Assembly: GCA_015486505.1 (NCBI GenBank)
Contig: WFRP01000152.1
Location: forward strand, 1 to 16,213
Reading direction: 5' to 3'
Length of the DNA: 16,213 nt
Origin: Pseudomonadota bacterium
Lineage (GTDB): Bacteria; Desulfobacterota; Anaeroferrophillalia; Anaeroferrophillales; Tharpellaceae
The position numbers and the translations under genes are program-made. The notes under the pieces are model-generated. The model was not told the DNA's origin. It saw nothing but the letters and a program-made list of their open reading frames with translations, and ran no database searches. The number at the start of each line of letters is the position of its first letter. Positions within the stretch are counted from its first letter, which is position 1. Of the stretch, positions 1-7,269 are shown one piece after another.

Positions 1-100
1 CCCTTGGGGTGCAACCTTCGTCACTGCGGCGTACTCTATGTACGCCTCATTCCTCAGGTTTCGGGTGCCTTGCGCCCAACGGAAGTGCCCTTGGGGTGCA
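1..100 (-). repeat. Left-end remnant of the dispersed repeat (two CCCAAGGGCACTTCC modules around a small hairpin)
   Basis: Bases 71-99, read on the minus strand, match the module at 11031-11058 (GCACCCCAAGGGCACTTCC and on to GGGCGC). Bases 1-12 are the end of a second copy cut by the window edge. Between them lies a perfect 7-bp hairpin, GGCGTAC (28-34) and GTACGCC (40-46), with a 5-base loop; I do not see this hairpin elsewhere in the window. The open reading frames across this stretch have no ribosome binding site and no recognisable product, so I read it as non-coding repeat DNA. Confidence 0.75.
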
Positions 101-151
101 TATGAAGTTTTTTACTTAGCCATCGAGTTTTTGACTTTTTACGAGTTTGTC

Positions 152-191
152 AATCTTGTTTTTTGCTGCAGAAAACAACCTGTAAGGTACC
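152..191 (+). repeat. Half copy of the long bulged hairpin
   Basis: This stretch matches the loop and 3' arm of the long hairpin seen at 10741-10812 (AATCTTGTTTTTT, then GCAGAAAA, then CAACCTGTAAGGTAC). The expected 5' arm (AGTACTCTTATCAGAACATTTTC) is not present upstream, so this copy cannot fold like the others. The closing CTAA has decayed to CCAA. It looks like a truncated or decayed unit. Confidence 0.7.
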
Positions 192-262
192 AAAGAACAG
201 GTCGGGTTGCAAACTCCTCCAACTTCAATTCAGACGCAAAGAAAAAACCTGGACGCAAAACT

Positions 263-290
263 TTGCTTGAATTTTAGCGTAAAATATGAC
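263..290 (+). promoter_or_regulatory. Possible promoter for the CBS-domain gene
   Basis: TTGCTT (263-268) and TATGAC (285-290) are separated by 16 bases and lie about 55 bases before the start codon. Both boxes match the sigma-70 consensus only partly, so this is a weak prediction. Nothing else in 192-344 looks like a gene or a strong signal, apart from the GGAGG ribosome binding site at 331-335. Confidence 0.3.
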
Positions 291-344
291 AGGCTCTGCT
301 CGTGTTCAACCAAACAACCAACCTGCAATCGGAGGCTTAGCGCT

Positions 345-797
345 ATGAAATATGTTGCCGACCTGATGACCCGGGATATTTTCCCCTTAAAATACGACCA
401 GACTTTGAATGTTGTCCGTCTCCTGATGCGGACAGTCCATATCCGCCACGTCCCGATTCTGGATAAAAATGAGAAATTCATCGGCCTCTTGAGCCATCGG
501 GATCTTTTGGCCTATTCAATTTCCAAGCTGGCCGATATAAACCCTTTGGAGCAGAAAGAGATCGACCGCCATATTCCGATCAAGGATGTCATGCGCACCG
601 AAATCGCCACGACTACGGAAAACACGAAATTAATCGATGCCATTAAAATGATGATGCAAAACAAATTCGGCTGCCTCCCGGTAGTCGACAGTGAAAAGAA
701 CCTTAAAGGAATAATCACCGAAGAGGATATCAGCCGATTGGCAATAAGACTGCTGGAAAAAGAGGATGAGCGCCGGAAACTTGTCCAGATTAAATAA
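345..797 (+). CDS. Two-CBS-domain protein
   Basis: A 150-residue soluble protein made almost entirely of a CBS-domain pair. The first domain covers roughly residues 1-60 (VADLMTRDIFPL, then HVPILDKNEKFIGLLSHRDL) and the second roughly 78-140 (KDVMRTEIATT, then CLPVVDSEKNLKGIITEEDI). CBS pairs usually bind adenine nucleotides and act as energy or ligand sensors. No catalytic or transport domain is attached, so the partner is unknown. I chose the ATG at 345 because GGAGG lies nine bases upstream and the protein then begins directly at the first CBS strand. The frame is open further upstream (to 207), but that extension has no domain similarity. Start, length and fold are clear; the cellular role cannot be read from the sequence. 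Confidence 0.9.
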   Translation: MKYVADLMTRDIFPLKYDQTLNVVRLLMRTVHIRHVPILDKNEKFIGLLSHRDLLAYSISKLADINPLEQKEIDRHIPIKDVMRTEIATTTENTKLIDAIKMMMQNKFGCLPVVDSEKNLKGIITEEDISRLAIRLLEKEDERRKLVQIK

Positions 798-819
798 AAC
801 AAATCTTCAGTTTGAGGGA

Positions 820-848
820 TTGACAAAAAAGCAGATCATAGATACTTT
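820..848 (+). promoter_or_regulatory. Probable promoter for the Bax-inhibitor-1 family gene
   Basis: A perfect TTGACA (820-825) is followed 17 bases later by TACTTT (843-848), a poor -10 box. Transcription would start near 855, leaving a leader of about 57 bases that contains a small hairpin (CGGGG at 862-866 with CCCCG at 873-877) before the ribosome binding site at about 898-903. Confidence 0.45.
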
Positions 849-911
849 GCTTGCACTGAAACGGGGCTGATTCCCCGGTGAACAAGAAAAAAATCCAAGG
901 AGAGATATATT

Positions 912-1601
912 ATGCAGACTGTAACTATTCAGAACGGCAGAGAGCGAACCGCTGTAAATGAATTTATCTACAGCGTCTATAACTGGATGGCGGTAGGACT
1001 GGCGTTAACCGGTTTCGTCGCTTATTTTGTGGCCAACAGTGAAGCTATGATGGGGCTCATTTTCGGCAACAAACTGGTTTTCTACGGGCTGATCTTCGGT
1101 GAGCTCGGGCTGGTTTTCACGTTGGCGGCACGAATCGACAAACTCCAGCGCAGTACGGCCATAGGACTCTATATTCTCTATGCCGTCTTGAACGGCGCCA
1201 CCCTGTCGACTATTTTTCTGCTTTATGCGCGTTCGACGATCACCTCAACCTTTTTCATCTGCTCCGCGACCTTCATCGTCAGTAGCGGCTACGGAATGAT
1301 TACCAAAAAAGATCTGACCTCAATGGGAAGTTTCCTTTTTATGGGGCTTATCGGCATTATCATCGCCTCAGTCGTTAATATGTTTGTCCAGAGCTCCCAA
1401 ATGAGTATGATAATCAGCTACATCGGGGTTCTCGTCTTTGTCGGGCTTACCGTCTATGACACCCAGCGTCTCAAAGAGTTGGCTCTGACCCAGGAGGAGG
1501 CCAACGGCAAAGGGGCAATCATGGGGGCTTTAACCCTCTATCTTGACTTCATCAACCTCTTTATAATGATGCTCCGCATCGTCGGCGGCGGTCGGGATTA
1601 A
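912..1601 (+). CDS. Bax inhibitor-1 / YccA family membrane protein
   Basis: A 229-residue integral membrane protein with about seven hydrophobic helices, the usual size and topology of the BI-1 (LFG/YccA/YbhL) family. Family features include the N-terminal VYNWMAVGLALTGF segment, the central YGMITKKDLTSMGSF turn, and the C-terminal GLTVYDTQRLKEL motif. That motif carries the conserved acidic residue of the sixth helix and is followed by a last helix LYLDFINLFIMMLRIVGG. Bacterial members sit in the inner membrane; some are described as pH-sensitive calcium leak channels and YccA as a modulator of FtsH. The exact job here is unknown. A clear AAGGAGAG ribosome binding site precedes the ATG. The gene ends just before a tandem repeat and a hairpin terminator, so it is probably transcribed alone or with the CBS gene. 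Confidence 0.92.
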   Translation: MQTVTIQNGRERTAVNEFIYSVYNWMAVGLALTGFVAYFVANSEAMMGLIFGNKLVFYGLIFGELGLVFTLAARIDKLQRSTAIGLYILYAVLNGATLSTIFLLYARSTITSTFFICSATFIVSSGYGMITKKDLTSMGSFLFMGLIGIIIASVVNMFVQSSQMSMIISYIGVLVFVGLTVYDTQRLKELALTQEEANGKGAIMGALTLYLDFINLFIMMLRIVGGGRD

Positions 1602-1640
1602 ATAAACATTAAATAAGCATTAAATAAGCATTAAATAATT
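1597..1640 (+). repeat. Four tandem copies of an 11-bp AT-rich unit (ATTAAATAAGC)
   Basis: The unit ATTAAATAAGC occurs at 1597, 1608, 1619 and 1630. The two middle copies are identical and the outer two differ at one or two bases (ATTAAATAAAC and ATTAAATAATT). The array begins at the last codons of the preceding gene and ends at the queC stop codon, filling the whole space between the two convergent genes. Confidence 0.85.
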
Positions 1641-1677
1641 AAAAGATCCGGTCCTGATCCAGGGCCGGATCTTTTAA
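1639..1677. terminator. Bidirectional hairpin terminator embedded in the 3' end of queC
   Basis: TTAAAAGATCCGG (1639-1651) and CCGGATCTTTTAA (1665-1677) form a perfect 13-bp stem with a 13-base loop. Read on the plus strand it ends the Bax-inhibitor-1 family transcript; read on the minus strand it ends the queuosine/sec transcript and is followed by TTTTAATTATTT. The whole hairpin lies inside the last dozen codons and the stop codon of queC, so one sequence serves as both protein code and terminator. Confidence 0.85.
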
Positions 1678-2346
1678 TCCGGCCTCCCTGAATGCCGTTT
1701 TCCGCAGACGACAACTGTCACATAAACCGCAGGGTTTACCTTCCGCTCCCGGATCATAACAACTGATCGTCATCCCGTAGTCAACCCCCAAAGCTGTCCC
1801 CCGCTGAATAATCGCGCTTTTTTTCATTTCTAAAAGAGGGGCCTGCAAGCGAAAATAATCGCTGTTTTCGATACCCTGCCGCGTCCCCAGATTGACGGCT
1901 TTCTGCATCGCCGCGAGATATTCAGGCCGACAGTCGGGATAACCGCTGTAATCTAGGGCATTGACCCCGATAAATATATCCCGGGCCCCGACAACTTCAG
2001 CCCAGGCGGCGGCATAAGCCAGGAAAATCGTATTGCGGGCCGGAACATAGGTTGCCGGAATGACCGCTTCCGCCCCCAGATCGGCACCGGTTTTCGGTAC
2101 GGCCACAGTTTTATCCGTCAACGCCGAGCCCCCGATCAATCCCATATCGATATTCAGAACCAGATGTTTGCGGGCGCTGAAAAACTCAGCCAGCCGCTTA
2201 GCCTTTTCAACTTCGATATCCTGACGCTGACCATAATGAAAACTCAAACAAAACAGCGTAAAACCCAAATCGTCAGCAATCGCCGCCACCGTTGCCGAAT
2301 CAAGCCCGCCGCTTAATAAGACCACCGCTTTTTTGCCTTCATACAT
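1639..2346 (-). CDS. queC: 7-cyano-7-deazaguanine (preQ0) synthase QueC
   Basis: The product (235 residues) converts 7-carboxy-7-deazaguanine to preQ0 using ATP and ammonia, in the cytoplasmic pathway to queuosine. The N-terminal PP-loop SGGLDS (residues 12-17) binds ATP. The C-terminal zinc site has cysteines at about 196, 206, 209 and 212 (SCYDPG, then CGLCDSC). YVPARNTIFLAYA and GVNALDYSGYPDCRPEY are also typical of the family. I chose the ATG at 2346 because GAGGTG lies seven bases before it; an in-frame TTG at 2361 lies upstream of that site. It is the last gene of the minus-strand block, 20 bases after queE, whose product supplies its substrate. Its final codons form half of a terminator hairpin. 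Confidence 0.97.
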   Translation of the reverse strand: MYEGKKAVVLLSGGLDSATVAAIADDLGFTLFCLSFHYGQRQDIEVEKAKRLAEFFSARKHLVLNIDMGLIGGSALTDKTVAVPKTGADLGAEAVIPATYVPARNTIFLAYAAAWAEVVGARDIFIGVNALDYSGYPDCRPEYLAAMQKAVNLGTRQGIENSDYFRLQAPLLEMKKSAIIQRGTALGVDYGMTISCYDPGAEGKPCGLCDSCRLRKTAFREAGLKDPALDQDRIF

Positions 2347-2366
2347 TTCAACACACCTCAAATTAT

Positions 2367-3014
2367 TTAACGCCCCCGGTCACAATCCGGCCACAACCGG
2401 GTATGCAGTTGGAGCTGCAGCCTTGCGTTGACCTGATGCTCAAGCATCAACTCGGCCAGGCGCGCCGGAGCAAAACTGCTGACTACGGGACTGAAAATAG
2501 TCTCAAGTTGACCGATCTCAGCTTTATGTTGCGTGAGAAAATCAAGACTCCAGAAAAAATCAGCTTCATCAACCATTACAAATTTAAGCTGGTGGTGGGG
2601 CTGCAGCAGTGTCAGATTTGCAACATTAAAACCAGTCGCAACCTTACTGCCCGGAGTTTTGACATCAATTATAAAAAAAACCCCAGGATCAATACCGGCA
2701 ATACTCAAGGAGCCGTTGGTTTCAAGCAGAACCGTAAAATTTAAATCAAGCAGTTTATCAACCAATCCCGCGACCTCCGGCTGCAGCAAAGGCTCGCCGC
2801 CGGTGATTTCAACCAGGGACACCTGATATCCTGCAAGCCGGGCGACAATCTCGGCCACTGAAACCATTTCACCGGCCACTGGCGACCGGGCATAGCCGGT
2901 ATCACAGTAGGAACAATCAAGATTACAGCCCGCCAGACGCACAAATAAACAAGGGAGTCCCGCGAACGTGGACTCCCCTTGCAGAGAATAAAAAATTTCG
3001 CTCAGATTGAGCAT
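2367..3014 (-). CDS. queE: 7-carboxy-7-deazaguanine synthase QueE
   Basis: A radical-SAM enzyme of 215 residues that contracts the ring of 6-carboxytetrahydropterin to 7-carboxy-7-deazaguanine, the step before QueC. The N-terminus shows FYSLQGES (substrate-side family motif), then the iron-sulfur motif with cysteines at 30, 34 and 37 (CNLDCSYC), followed by DTGYA. GGEPLLQ at about 72-78 is the SAM-binding GGE motif. The protein is close to the usual QueE length. The ATG at 3014 gives the expected N-terminus, but the ribosome binding site is weak (AAGAGA, rather far upstream). It lies 44 bases after secF and 20 bases before queC, so it probably relies on read-through from secF. queD, which would provide its substrate, is not in this window. 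Confidence 0.95.
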   Translation of the reverse strand: MLNLSEIFYSLQGESTFAGLPCLFVRLAGCNLDCSYCDTGYARSPVAGEMVSVAEIVARLAGYQVSLVEITGGEPLLQPEVAGLVDKLLDLNFTVLLETNGSLSIAGIDPGVFFIIDVKTPGSKVATGFNVANLTLLQPHHQLKFVMVDEADFFWSLDFLTQHKAEIGQLETIFSPVVSSFAPARLAELMLEHQVNARLQLQLHTRLWPDCDRGR

Positions 3015-3058
3015 ATAATTACCGATATTCTCTTAAGTAGTCGACCTTAAATCAAAAC

Positions 3059-3964
3059 CTATTTTTTCTTCGACTGCATCATGATTACGATCGGACTGGC
3101 AATAAAGATTGAAGAATAAGTACCAACGAAGACCCCGACCAACATAGCGAAAGCAAAATCATGAATCACACCGCCGCCCAGGAAAAACAGACTGACCAGC
3201 ACCAGTATCGTGGTTAATGATGTCAGAATCGTGCGGCTCAGGGTCTGATTAATTGAGTCGTTAATCGTCTTCAGGAAGTCAGATTTCCCGGATGAGCCTT
3301 TCATATTTTCCCGAATCCGATCATAAACCACAATCGTATCATTGAGCGAATAACCGACAATTGCCAGCAGGGCGGCGACAATCGGCAGGGAAAACTCTTT
3401 ATCGAGAAGGGCAAACATCCCCACGGTAATGCTTACATCATGAATCAAAGCCACAATCGCCCCGACGGCAAAACGCAGTTCAAAACGAAATGTAACATAG
3501 ATCAAAATCCCGATCATAGCATAAATTATCGCCAGCAGTCCCTGCCGGCGAAGATCCTTACCGACCTTGGGGCCGACCATTTCAACCCGGCGGATATCGA
3601 CATTTTCCGCCCCGAAAGCCTTATCGAGAACAGCTTTAATTCTATCCGAAAGCCCGACCAGATTTGAGTCTGATTTCTCCACCCGAATCAGGAATTCATG
3701 TGTCGTCTCACCTTCAAACTGCTGGATCGAAGCATCACCCATATTGATTTCGGTCAAAGCGTCACGAATTTGATCGGAATTTAAATCCTTGGTAAAGCGT
3801 ACCTGAACCATGGTTCCGCCGGCAAAATCAATCCCGTAATTCAAACCGCCCCGCACAACCAGGGCCGCCATGCCTATCAGAATGGCAATTGCGGAAATCA
3901 TCATAAATAAACGACGTTTGCCGACAAAATCGACATTCATCTTGTCTGAATTTAGAAACTGCAT
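3059..3964 (-). CDS. secF: Protein translocase subunit SecF
   Basis: Inner-membrane protein of 301 residues that works with SecD and YajC to help the SecYEG channel move proteins out, using the proton motive force. Residues about 18-37 form the first helix. GIDFAGGTMVQVRF (about 44-57) is the conserved motif opening the small periplasmic domain. Five more helices fill the second half, with the family motifs GYSLNDTIVVYDRIREN and FAMLVGVFVGTYSSIFIASP. The ATG at 3964 has a GGAGAG site about eight bases upstream; an inner ATG (residue 9) is possible but less well placed. Unlike the usual tight secD-secF pair, 146 bases separate the two genes here, and most of that spacer is a copy of the dispersed hairpin repeat. 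Confidence 0.97.
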   Translation of the reverse strand: MQFLNSDKMNVDFVGKRRLFMMISAIAILIGMAALVVRGGLNYGIDFAGGTMVQVRFTKDLNSDQIRDALTEINMGDASIQQFEGETTHEFLIRVEKSDSNLVGLSDRIKAVLDKAFGAENVDIRRVEMVGPKVGKDLRRQGLLAIIYAMIGILIYVTFRFELRFAVGAIVALIHDVSITVGMFALLDKEFSLPIVAALLAIVGYSLNDTIVVYDRIRENMKGSSGKSDFLKTINDSINQTLSRTILTSLTTILVLVSLFFLGGGVIHDFAFAMLVGVFVGTYSSIFIASPIVIMMQSKKK

Positions 3965-3981
3965 AAAAATACTCTCCAGGA

Positions 3982-4114
3982 AGCGGGCTCTGTTCCCGCG
4001 TTAGTACCTTACAGGTTATTTTCGGTTTGAAAAAACAAGAAAATGTTCTGATAAGAGTACTTATTTGCGGGCCGAAAAGGCCCGATTGGGTTGCGGGATC
4101 TGTTCCCGCATTAG
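3982..4114 (-). repeat. Dispersed multi-hairpin repeat, one full unit plus a fragment, in the secD-secF spacer
   Basis: Read on the minus strand, the unit starts with CTAA at 4114-4111. Its TAA is the secD stop codon. It continues with hairpin TGCGGGA/TCCCGCA (4110-4092), hairpin GGGCC/GGCCC (4083-4069), the long bulged hairpin (4061-4003) and a closing CTAA at 4004-4001. A second small hairpin, GCGGG/CCCGC (4000-3984), follows and then stops. The optional CCCAAGGGCACTTCC module is absent. The long hairpin is the short-loop form (59 bases). All of this lies in the secDF mRNA between the two reading frames. Confidence 0.88.
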
Positions 4115-5703
4115 ATACTTAATTTTTTCAACGGACGACGTTCGGCAACCATATCAAAAACCAGATGAGTCACAAAAATCGCCGTGTAAAGGCTGGATAA
4201 TATCCCAACCGAAAGCGTAACCGCGAAACCTTTAATCGGCCCGGTACCATATTGATAAAGCACAATCGCGGCAATCAGGGTGGTAATATTGGCATCCATA
4301 ATTGTCAGAAAAGCTTTACTGTAACCACTGTCCAGGGAAGCTCTCGGGGTTTTACCCAGACGTAGTTCTTCCCGGATACGTTCAAAGATCAGAACGTTGG
4401 CATCAACCGCCATACCGATTGTCAAAACAATCCCGGCAATCCCGGGCAAAGTCAGAGTCGCCTGCGCCAATGCCAGAATACTCATTATAAACAGAAGATT
4501 CAGAATCAGGGCGATATTGGCAACCAGACCGCTCAAACGATAGTAAGCGACCATAAAAACAACGACCAGGACAAAACCGACCACCATTGAAACCAGGCCT
4601 TTACGGATTGAATCCCGGCCTAAAGAGGGACCGACGGTACGCTGTTCAAGGATTTTAATCGGCGCCGGCAGGGCCCCGGCTCTTAAGACAATCGCGAGAT
4701 CATGGGCCTCTTTGGCCGAGAAACGGCCACTGATCTGGGCCTGGCCACCGGAAATACGCTCCTGGATAACCGGAGCCGAATAAACATTTTTATCGAGAAT
4801 AATCGCCAGCCGCCGCTTGACATTGGCCGCGGTAATCTGATCAAAAAGTTTCGCGCCCTGGGAATTAAATTTCATCGAAACATAAGGCTCGCCGAACTGG
4901 CTGTTGAAACTCACTCTCGCGTTGGAGATATATTCACCCGTCATCAGGCTCTTCTTCTCCAGGACAAAGGGGCGTTTGCCGACAATCGCGTTGGTTTCGG
5001 GATCCCGGGTCTGCTGGTAAAGCACCTCAAAGTTTTCGCCAAGTTCGGCATCGGTTACTTTGGCCGGATCAAACTTGTCACTGACCAATTTAAACTCGAG
5101 CAAAGCCGTCTTCCCGATCAGGTTAATCGCGCGGCGCGCATCTTTAATCCCCGGCAGCTGTACCAGTATTCGATTATTGGCCTGAACCCGGATTTCCGGT
5201 TCGGAAACCCCGAATTGATCAATCCGGTTGCGCATGGTTTCAACGGCCTGATCCAGAGCCAGTTTTTCCGTACGCTGACGCTCTTTATCACTTACTTTAT
5301 AGAGCAGAACCGATCCTTGCGTCGACATATGATCCCAGATCGGATAGTGACTACTTAAAAAGTTAAGCGCTTTCTCAATATCGGCGGAATCATCAAGTTT
5401 TACGCGGATAACCCCGGGTTCGGACTGGGTGACCTCAGCAACCTTAATCTTGTCATCAAGCATAGCCTTTTTGACATTATTGGTCATCCGGTCGGTGGCC
5501 GCCTGCATTGCCTTTTCGACATCGACTTCCATCAAAAGGTGGATACCGCCCTGGAGATCCAGCCCGAGATGAATCTTGTCGGTCGGGAAAACCGCCCCCC
5601 ACCACTTCGGCACACTGTCAGACATGGTCGGAACCAGGTATATCAGCGCTAAAACGACTGTCACAATAACTATTGCCAGCCTCAGTTTAATACTCTTAAT
5701 CAT
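4111..5703 (-). CDS. secD: Protein translocase subunit SecD
   Basis: Inner-membrane protein of 530 residues, partner of SecF and YajC in proton-driven protein export. It has a first helix at about 8-25 and the conserved start of the periplasmic domain HLGLDLQGGIHLLMEVD (about 45-61). The P1 base and head regions include NRIDQFGVSEPEIRVQ and GRFSAKEAHDLAIVLRAGALPAP. Five C-terminal helices follow, with GIAGIVLTIGMAVDANVLIFERIREE and the last-helix motif IKGFAVTLSVGILSSL. The C-terminus KKLSI is of the usual family type, so the protein is complete. GAGGAAAA precedes the ATG, which overlaps the yajC stop codon by one base (TAATG). The stop codon TAA coincides with the first CTAA of the inserted repeat. 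Confidence 0.98.
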   Translation of the reverse strand: MIKSIKLRLAIVIVTVVLALIYLVPTMSDSVPKWWGAVFPTDKIHLGLDLQGGIHLLMEVDVEKAMQAATDRMTNNVKKAMLDDKIKVAEVTQSEPGVIRVKLDDSADIEKALNFLSSHYPIWDHMSTQGSVLLYKVSDKERQRTEKLALDQAVETMRNRIDQFGVSEPEIRVQANNRILVQLPGIKDARRAINLIGKTALLEFKLVSDKFDPAKVTDAELGENFEVLYQQTRDPETNAIVGKRPFVLEKKSLMTGEYISNARVSFNSQFGEPYVSMKFNSQGAKLFDQITAANVKRRLAIILDKNVYSAPVIQERISGGQAQISGRFSAKEAHDLAIVLRAGALPAPIKILEQRTVGPSLGRDSIRKGLVSMVVGFVLVVVFMVAYYRLSGLVANIALILNLLFIMSILALAQATLTLPGIAGIVLTIGMAVDANVLIFERIREELRLGKTPRASLDSGYSKAFLTIMDANITTLIAAIVLYQYGTGPIKGFAVTLSVGILSSLYTAIFVTHLVFDMVAERRPLKKLSI

Positions 5704-6029
5704 TAGTTTTCCTCGTTCACAACCGACATAATCTGACCGCGGACAATCTTGATTCTCACCTTTTCGGCCACTTCAAGCGTTACAAATCTTTCGGAAACAT
5801 TGGTGATTTTTCCGAAGATTCCTCCGGACGTCACCACATTGTCGCCGCGTTTCAGGTTGCTTAACAAAGCTTTATGTTCCTTCTGTTTCTTCTGCTGCGG
5901 CCGAATCAACAGAAAATAGAAAATCACGAACATTAAAATCAACGGAATAAAAGATTTAAGACCTTCCATCCCGGACGCGGCACCACCGGCCGCTCCACCT
6001 TGAGCCATCGCAAACGCTACACCTAACAT
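5703..6029 (-). CDS. yajC: Sec translocon accessory protein YajC
   Basis: A 108-residue membrane protein with a Gly/Ala-rich start (MLGVAFAMAQGG), one helix at about 27-43 (FIPLILMFVIFYFLLIRP) and the family signature RPQQKKQKEHKALLSNLKRGDNVVTSGGIFGKI. YajC associates with SecD and SecF. The ATG at 6029 has AAGGGGAA just upstream and gives the normal N-terminus. A longer version is possible: an in-frame TTG at 6098 has a strong GGGAGGT site, which would add 23 residues of unusual sequence. The two starts cannot be told apart with certainty, but the shorter is better supported by family length. The gene overlaps secD by one base, indicating coupled translation. Confidence 0.95.
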   Translation of the reverse strand: MLGVAFAMAQGGAAGGAASGMEGLKSFIPLILMFVIFYFLLIRPQQKKQKEHKALLSNLKRGDNVVTSGGIFGKITNVSERFVTLEVAEKVRIKIVRGQIMSVVNEEN

Positions 6030-6148
6030 CTGATTCCCCTTTTTAGTTTTTGAGATAAATAAATTAAAAACGCTGCTACAACACACCCATTCAGCCAAAT
6101 TTTACCTCCCTTTTTTCAGGAGGATTCGGCCGAACAGTTACAAAAAAG

Positions 6149-7267
6149 CTATAAATCCGACTCTTTATAAGCGGTCAGAAAACTCTTTTTAAACTGCTGG
6201 AACCTGCCGGCTTCAAGGGTTGAGCGCATATCCGCCATCAACTGATTGTAAAAATACAGGTTATGGATCGTCGCCAACACCGAAGATAATATCTCTTTAC
6301 TTACAAAAAGATGCCTAAGATAAGCCCGACTGAAATTACGGCAGGTATAACAGTCACATTTATTATCAATCGGGCCCTGATCTTCCCGAAAACGGGCCTG
6401 TTTGATGGTCAAAGGGCCCCGGCGGGTAAAATACATTCCATTACGGGCATTGCGGGTCGGCATCACACAATCAAACATATCCAGACCGGCGGCCACCGCC
6501 ACCAGAAGATCTTCAGGGGTCCCGACCCCCATCAGATAACGCGGGGTCAATTCCGGCAGCAGCGGCCCGAACTCCCGGACCACATCATACATCACCTGTT
6601 GGCCTTCACCGACGCTCAAACCTCCGAGCGCGTAACCGTCAAAGCCGACATCCACGGTTTTTTCCAGACTTAACTTACGCAACTCAGGATAAACGCTGCC
6701 CTGAACAATCCCAAAAAGCAGATTATCCGGACGTTTCCGGGCCGTTTTTGAACGCTCAGCCCAGCGGGCGGTCAATTCGAGAGAATCAAGAGCCTGCTCA
6801 GGGGTTGCCGGATGCGGCGTACATTCGTCAAACGCCATAATAATATCAGCGCCCAAAGCCTCCTGAATCGCGATCGACGACTCCGGTGAAAGCTGATGGC
6901 TACTGCCGTCAATCGGTGAACGGAAAGTCACTCCGCCCTCTTCGATCCGGCGCAGCGCAGAGAGGCTGAACACCTGAAAGCCGCCGCTGTCGGTCAGCAG
7001 CGGCCCACTCCAGCCCATAAATTTATGGACGCCGCCGAGTTTTTTTATCAACTCCGGGCCGGGACGCAAAAACAGATGATAGGTATTCGCCAGGATTATC
7101 TGGGCCTGAACCTCCTCCGTAAGCTGTCGCGGAGTTAACCCTTTAACTGTCGCCTTGGTCCCGACCGGCATAAAACACGGGGTTTCAACTACCCCGTGGG
7201 CCGTCATCAACTGTCCGCGCCGCGCAAAACCCGCGGCTTCTCTTTGCAGAATTTTAAATTCAGCCAT
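6149..7267 (-). CDS. tgt: Queuine/archaeosine-type tRNA-guanine transglycosylase (bacterial Tgt)
   Basis: Cytoplasmic enzyme of 372 residues that swaps the guanine at the wobble position of GUN-anticodon tRNAs for preQ1. The residues needed are present: general acid/base Asp in TDSGGFQVFSL (about 93), substrate pocket segments MAFDECTPHPA and FGIVQGS, GGLSVGE, nucleophile Asp in MFDCVMPTR (about 266), and the zinc ligands Cys304, Cys306, Cys309 (CDCYTC) and His335 (TIHNL). The length matches the family. The gene starts two bases after the queA stop codon and has no strong ribosome binding site of its own, so it is probably translated by coupling to queA. The next gene, yajC, follows after 119 bases. 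Confidence 0.98.
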   Translation of the reverse strand: MAEFKILQREAAGFARRGQLMTAHGVVETPCFMPVGTKATVKGLTPRQLTEEVQAQIILANTYHLFLRPGPELIKKLGGVHKFMGWSGPLLTDSGGFQVFSLSALRRIEEGGVTFRSPIDGSSHQLSPESSIAIQEALGADIIMAFDECTPHPATPEQALDSLELTARWAERSKTARKRPDNLLFGIVQGSVYPELRKLSLEKTVDVGFDGYALGGLSVGEGQQVMYDVVREFGPLLPELTPRYLMGVGTPEDLLVAVAAGLDMFDCVMPTRNARNGMYFTRRGPLTIKQARFREDQGPIDNKCDCYTCRNFSRAYLRHLFVSKEILSSVLATIHNLYFYNQLMADMRSTLEAGRFQQFKKSFLTAYKESDL

Positions 7268-7269
7268 GA

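Noticed and set aside
38..277. A 79-codon open frame at the left end
   Set aside because: It reads through repeat modules and a half hairpin, lacks a ribosome binding site and has no recognisable product.
3015..3058. preQ1 riboswitch ahead of queE
   Set aside because: The 44-base gap between secF and queE has no preQ1-type hairpin with A-rich tail; nothing similar was seen ahead of queC or queA either.
4702..5358. A 218-codon open frame on the plus strand opposite secD
   Set aside because: It lies wholly antisense to a well-supported gene and its peptide has no family features; it is a shadow frame.
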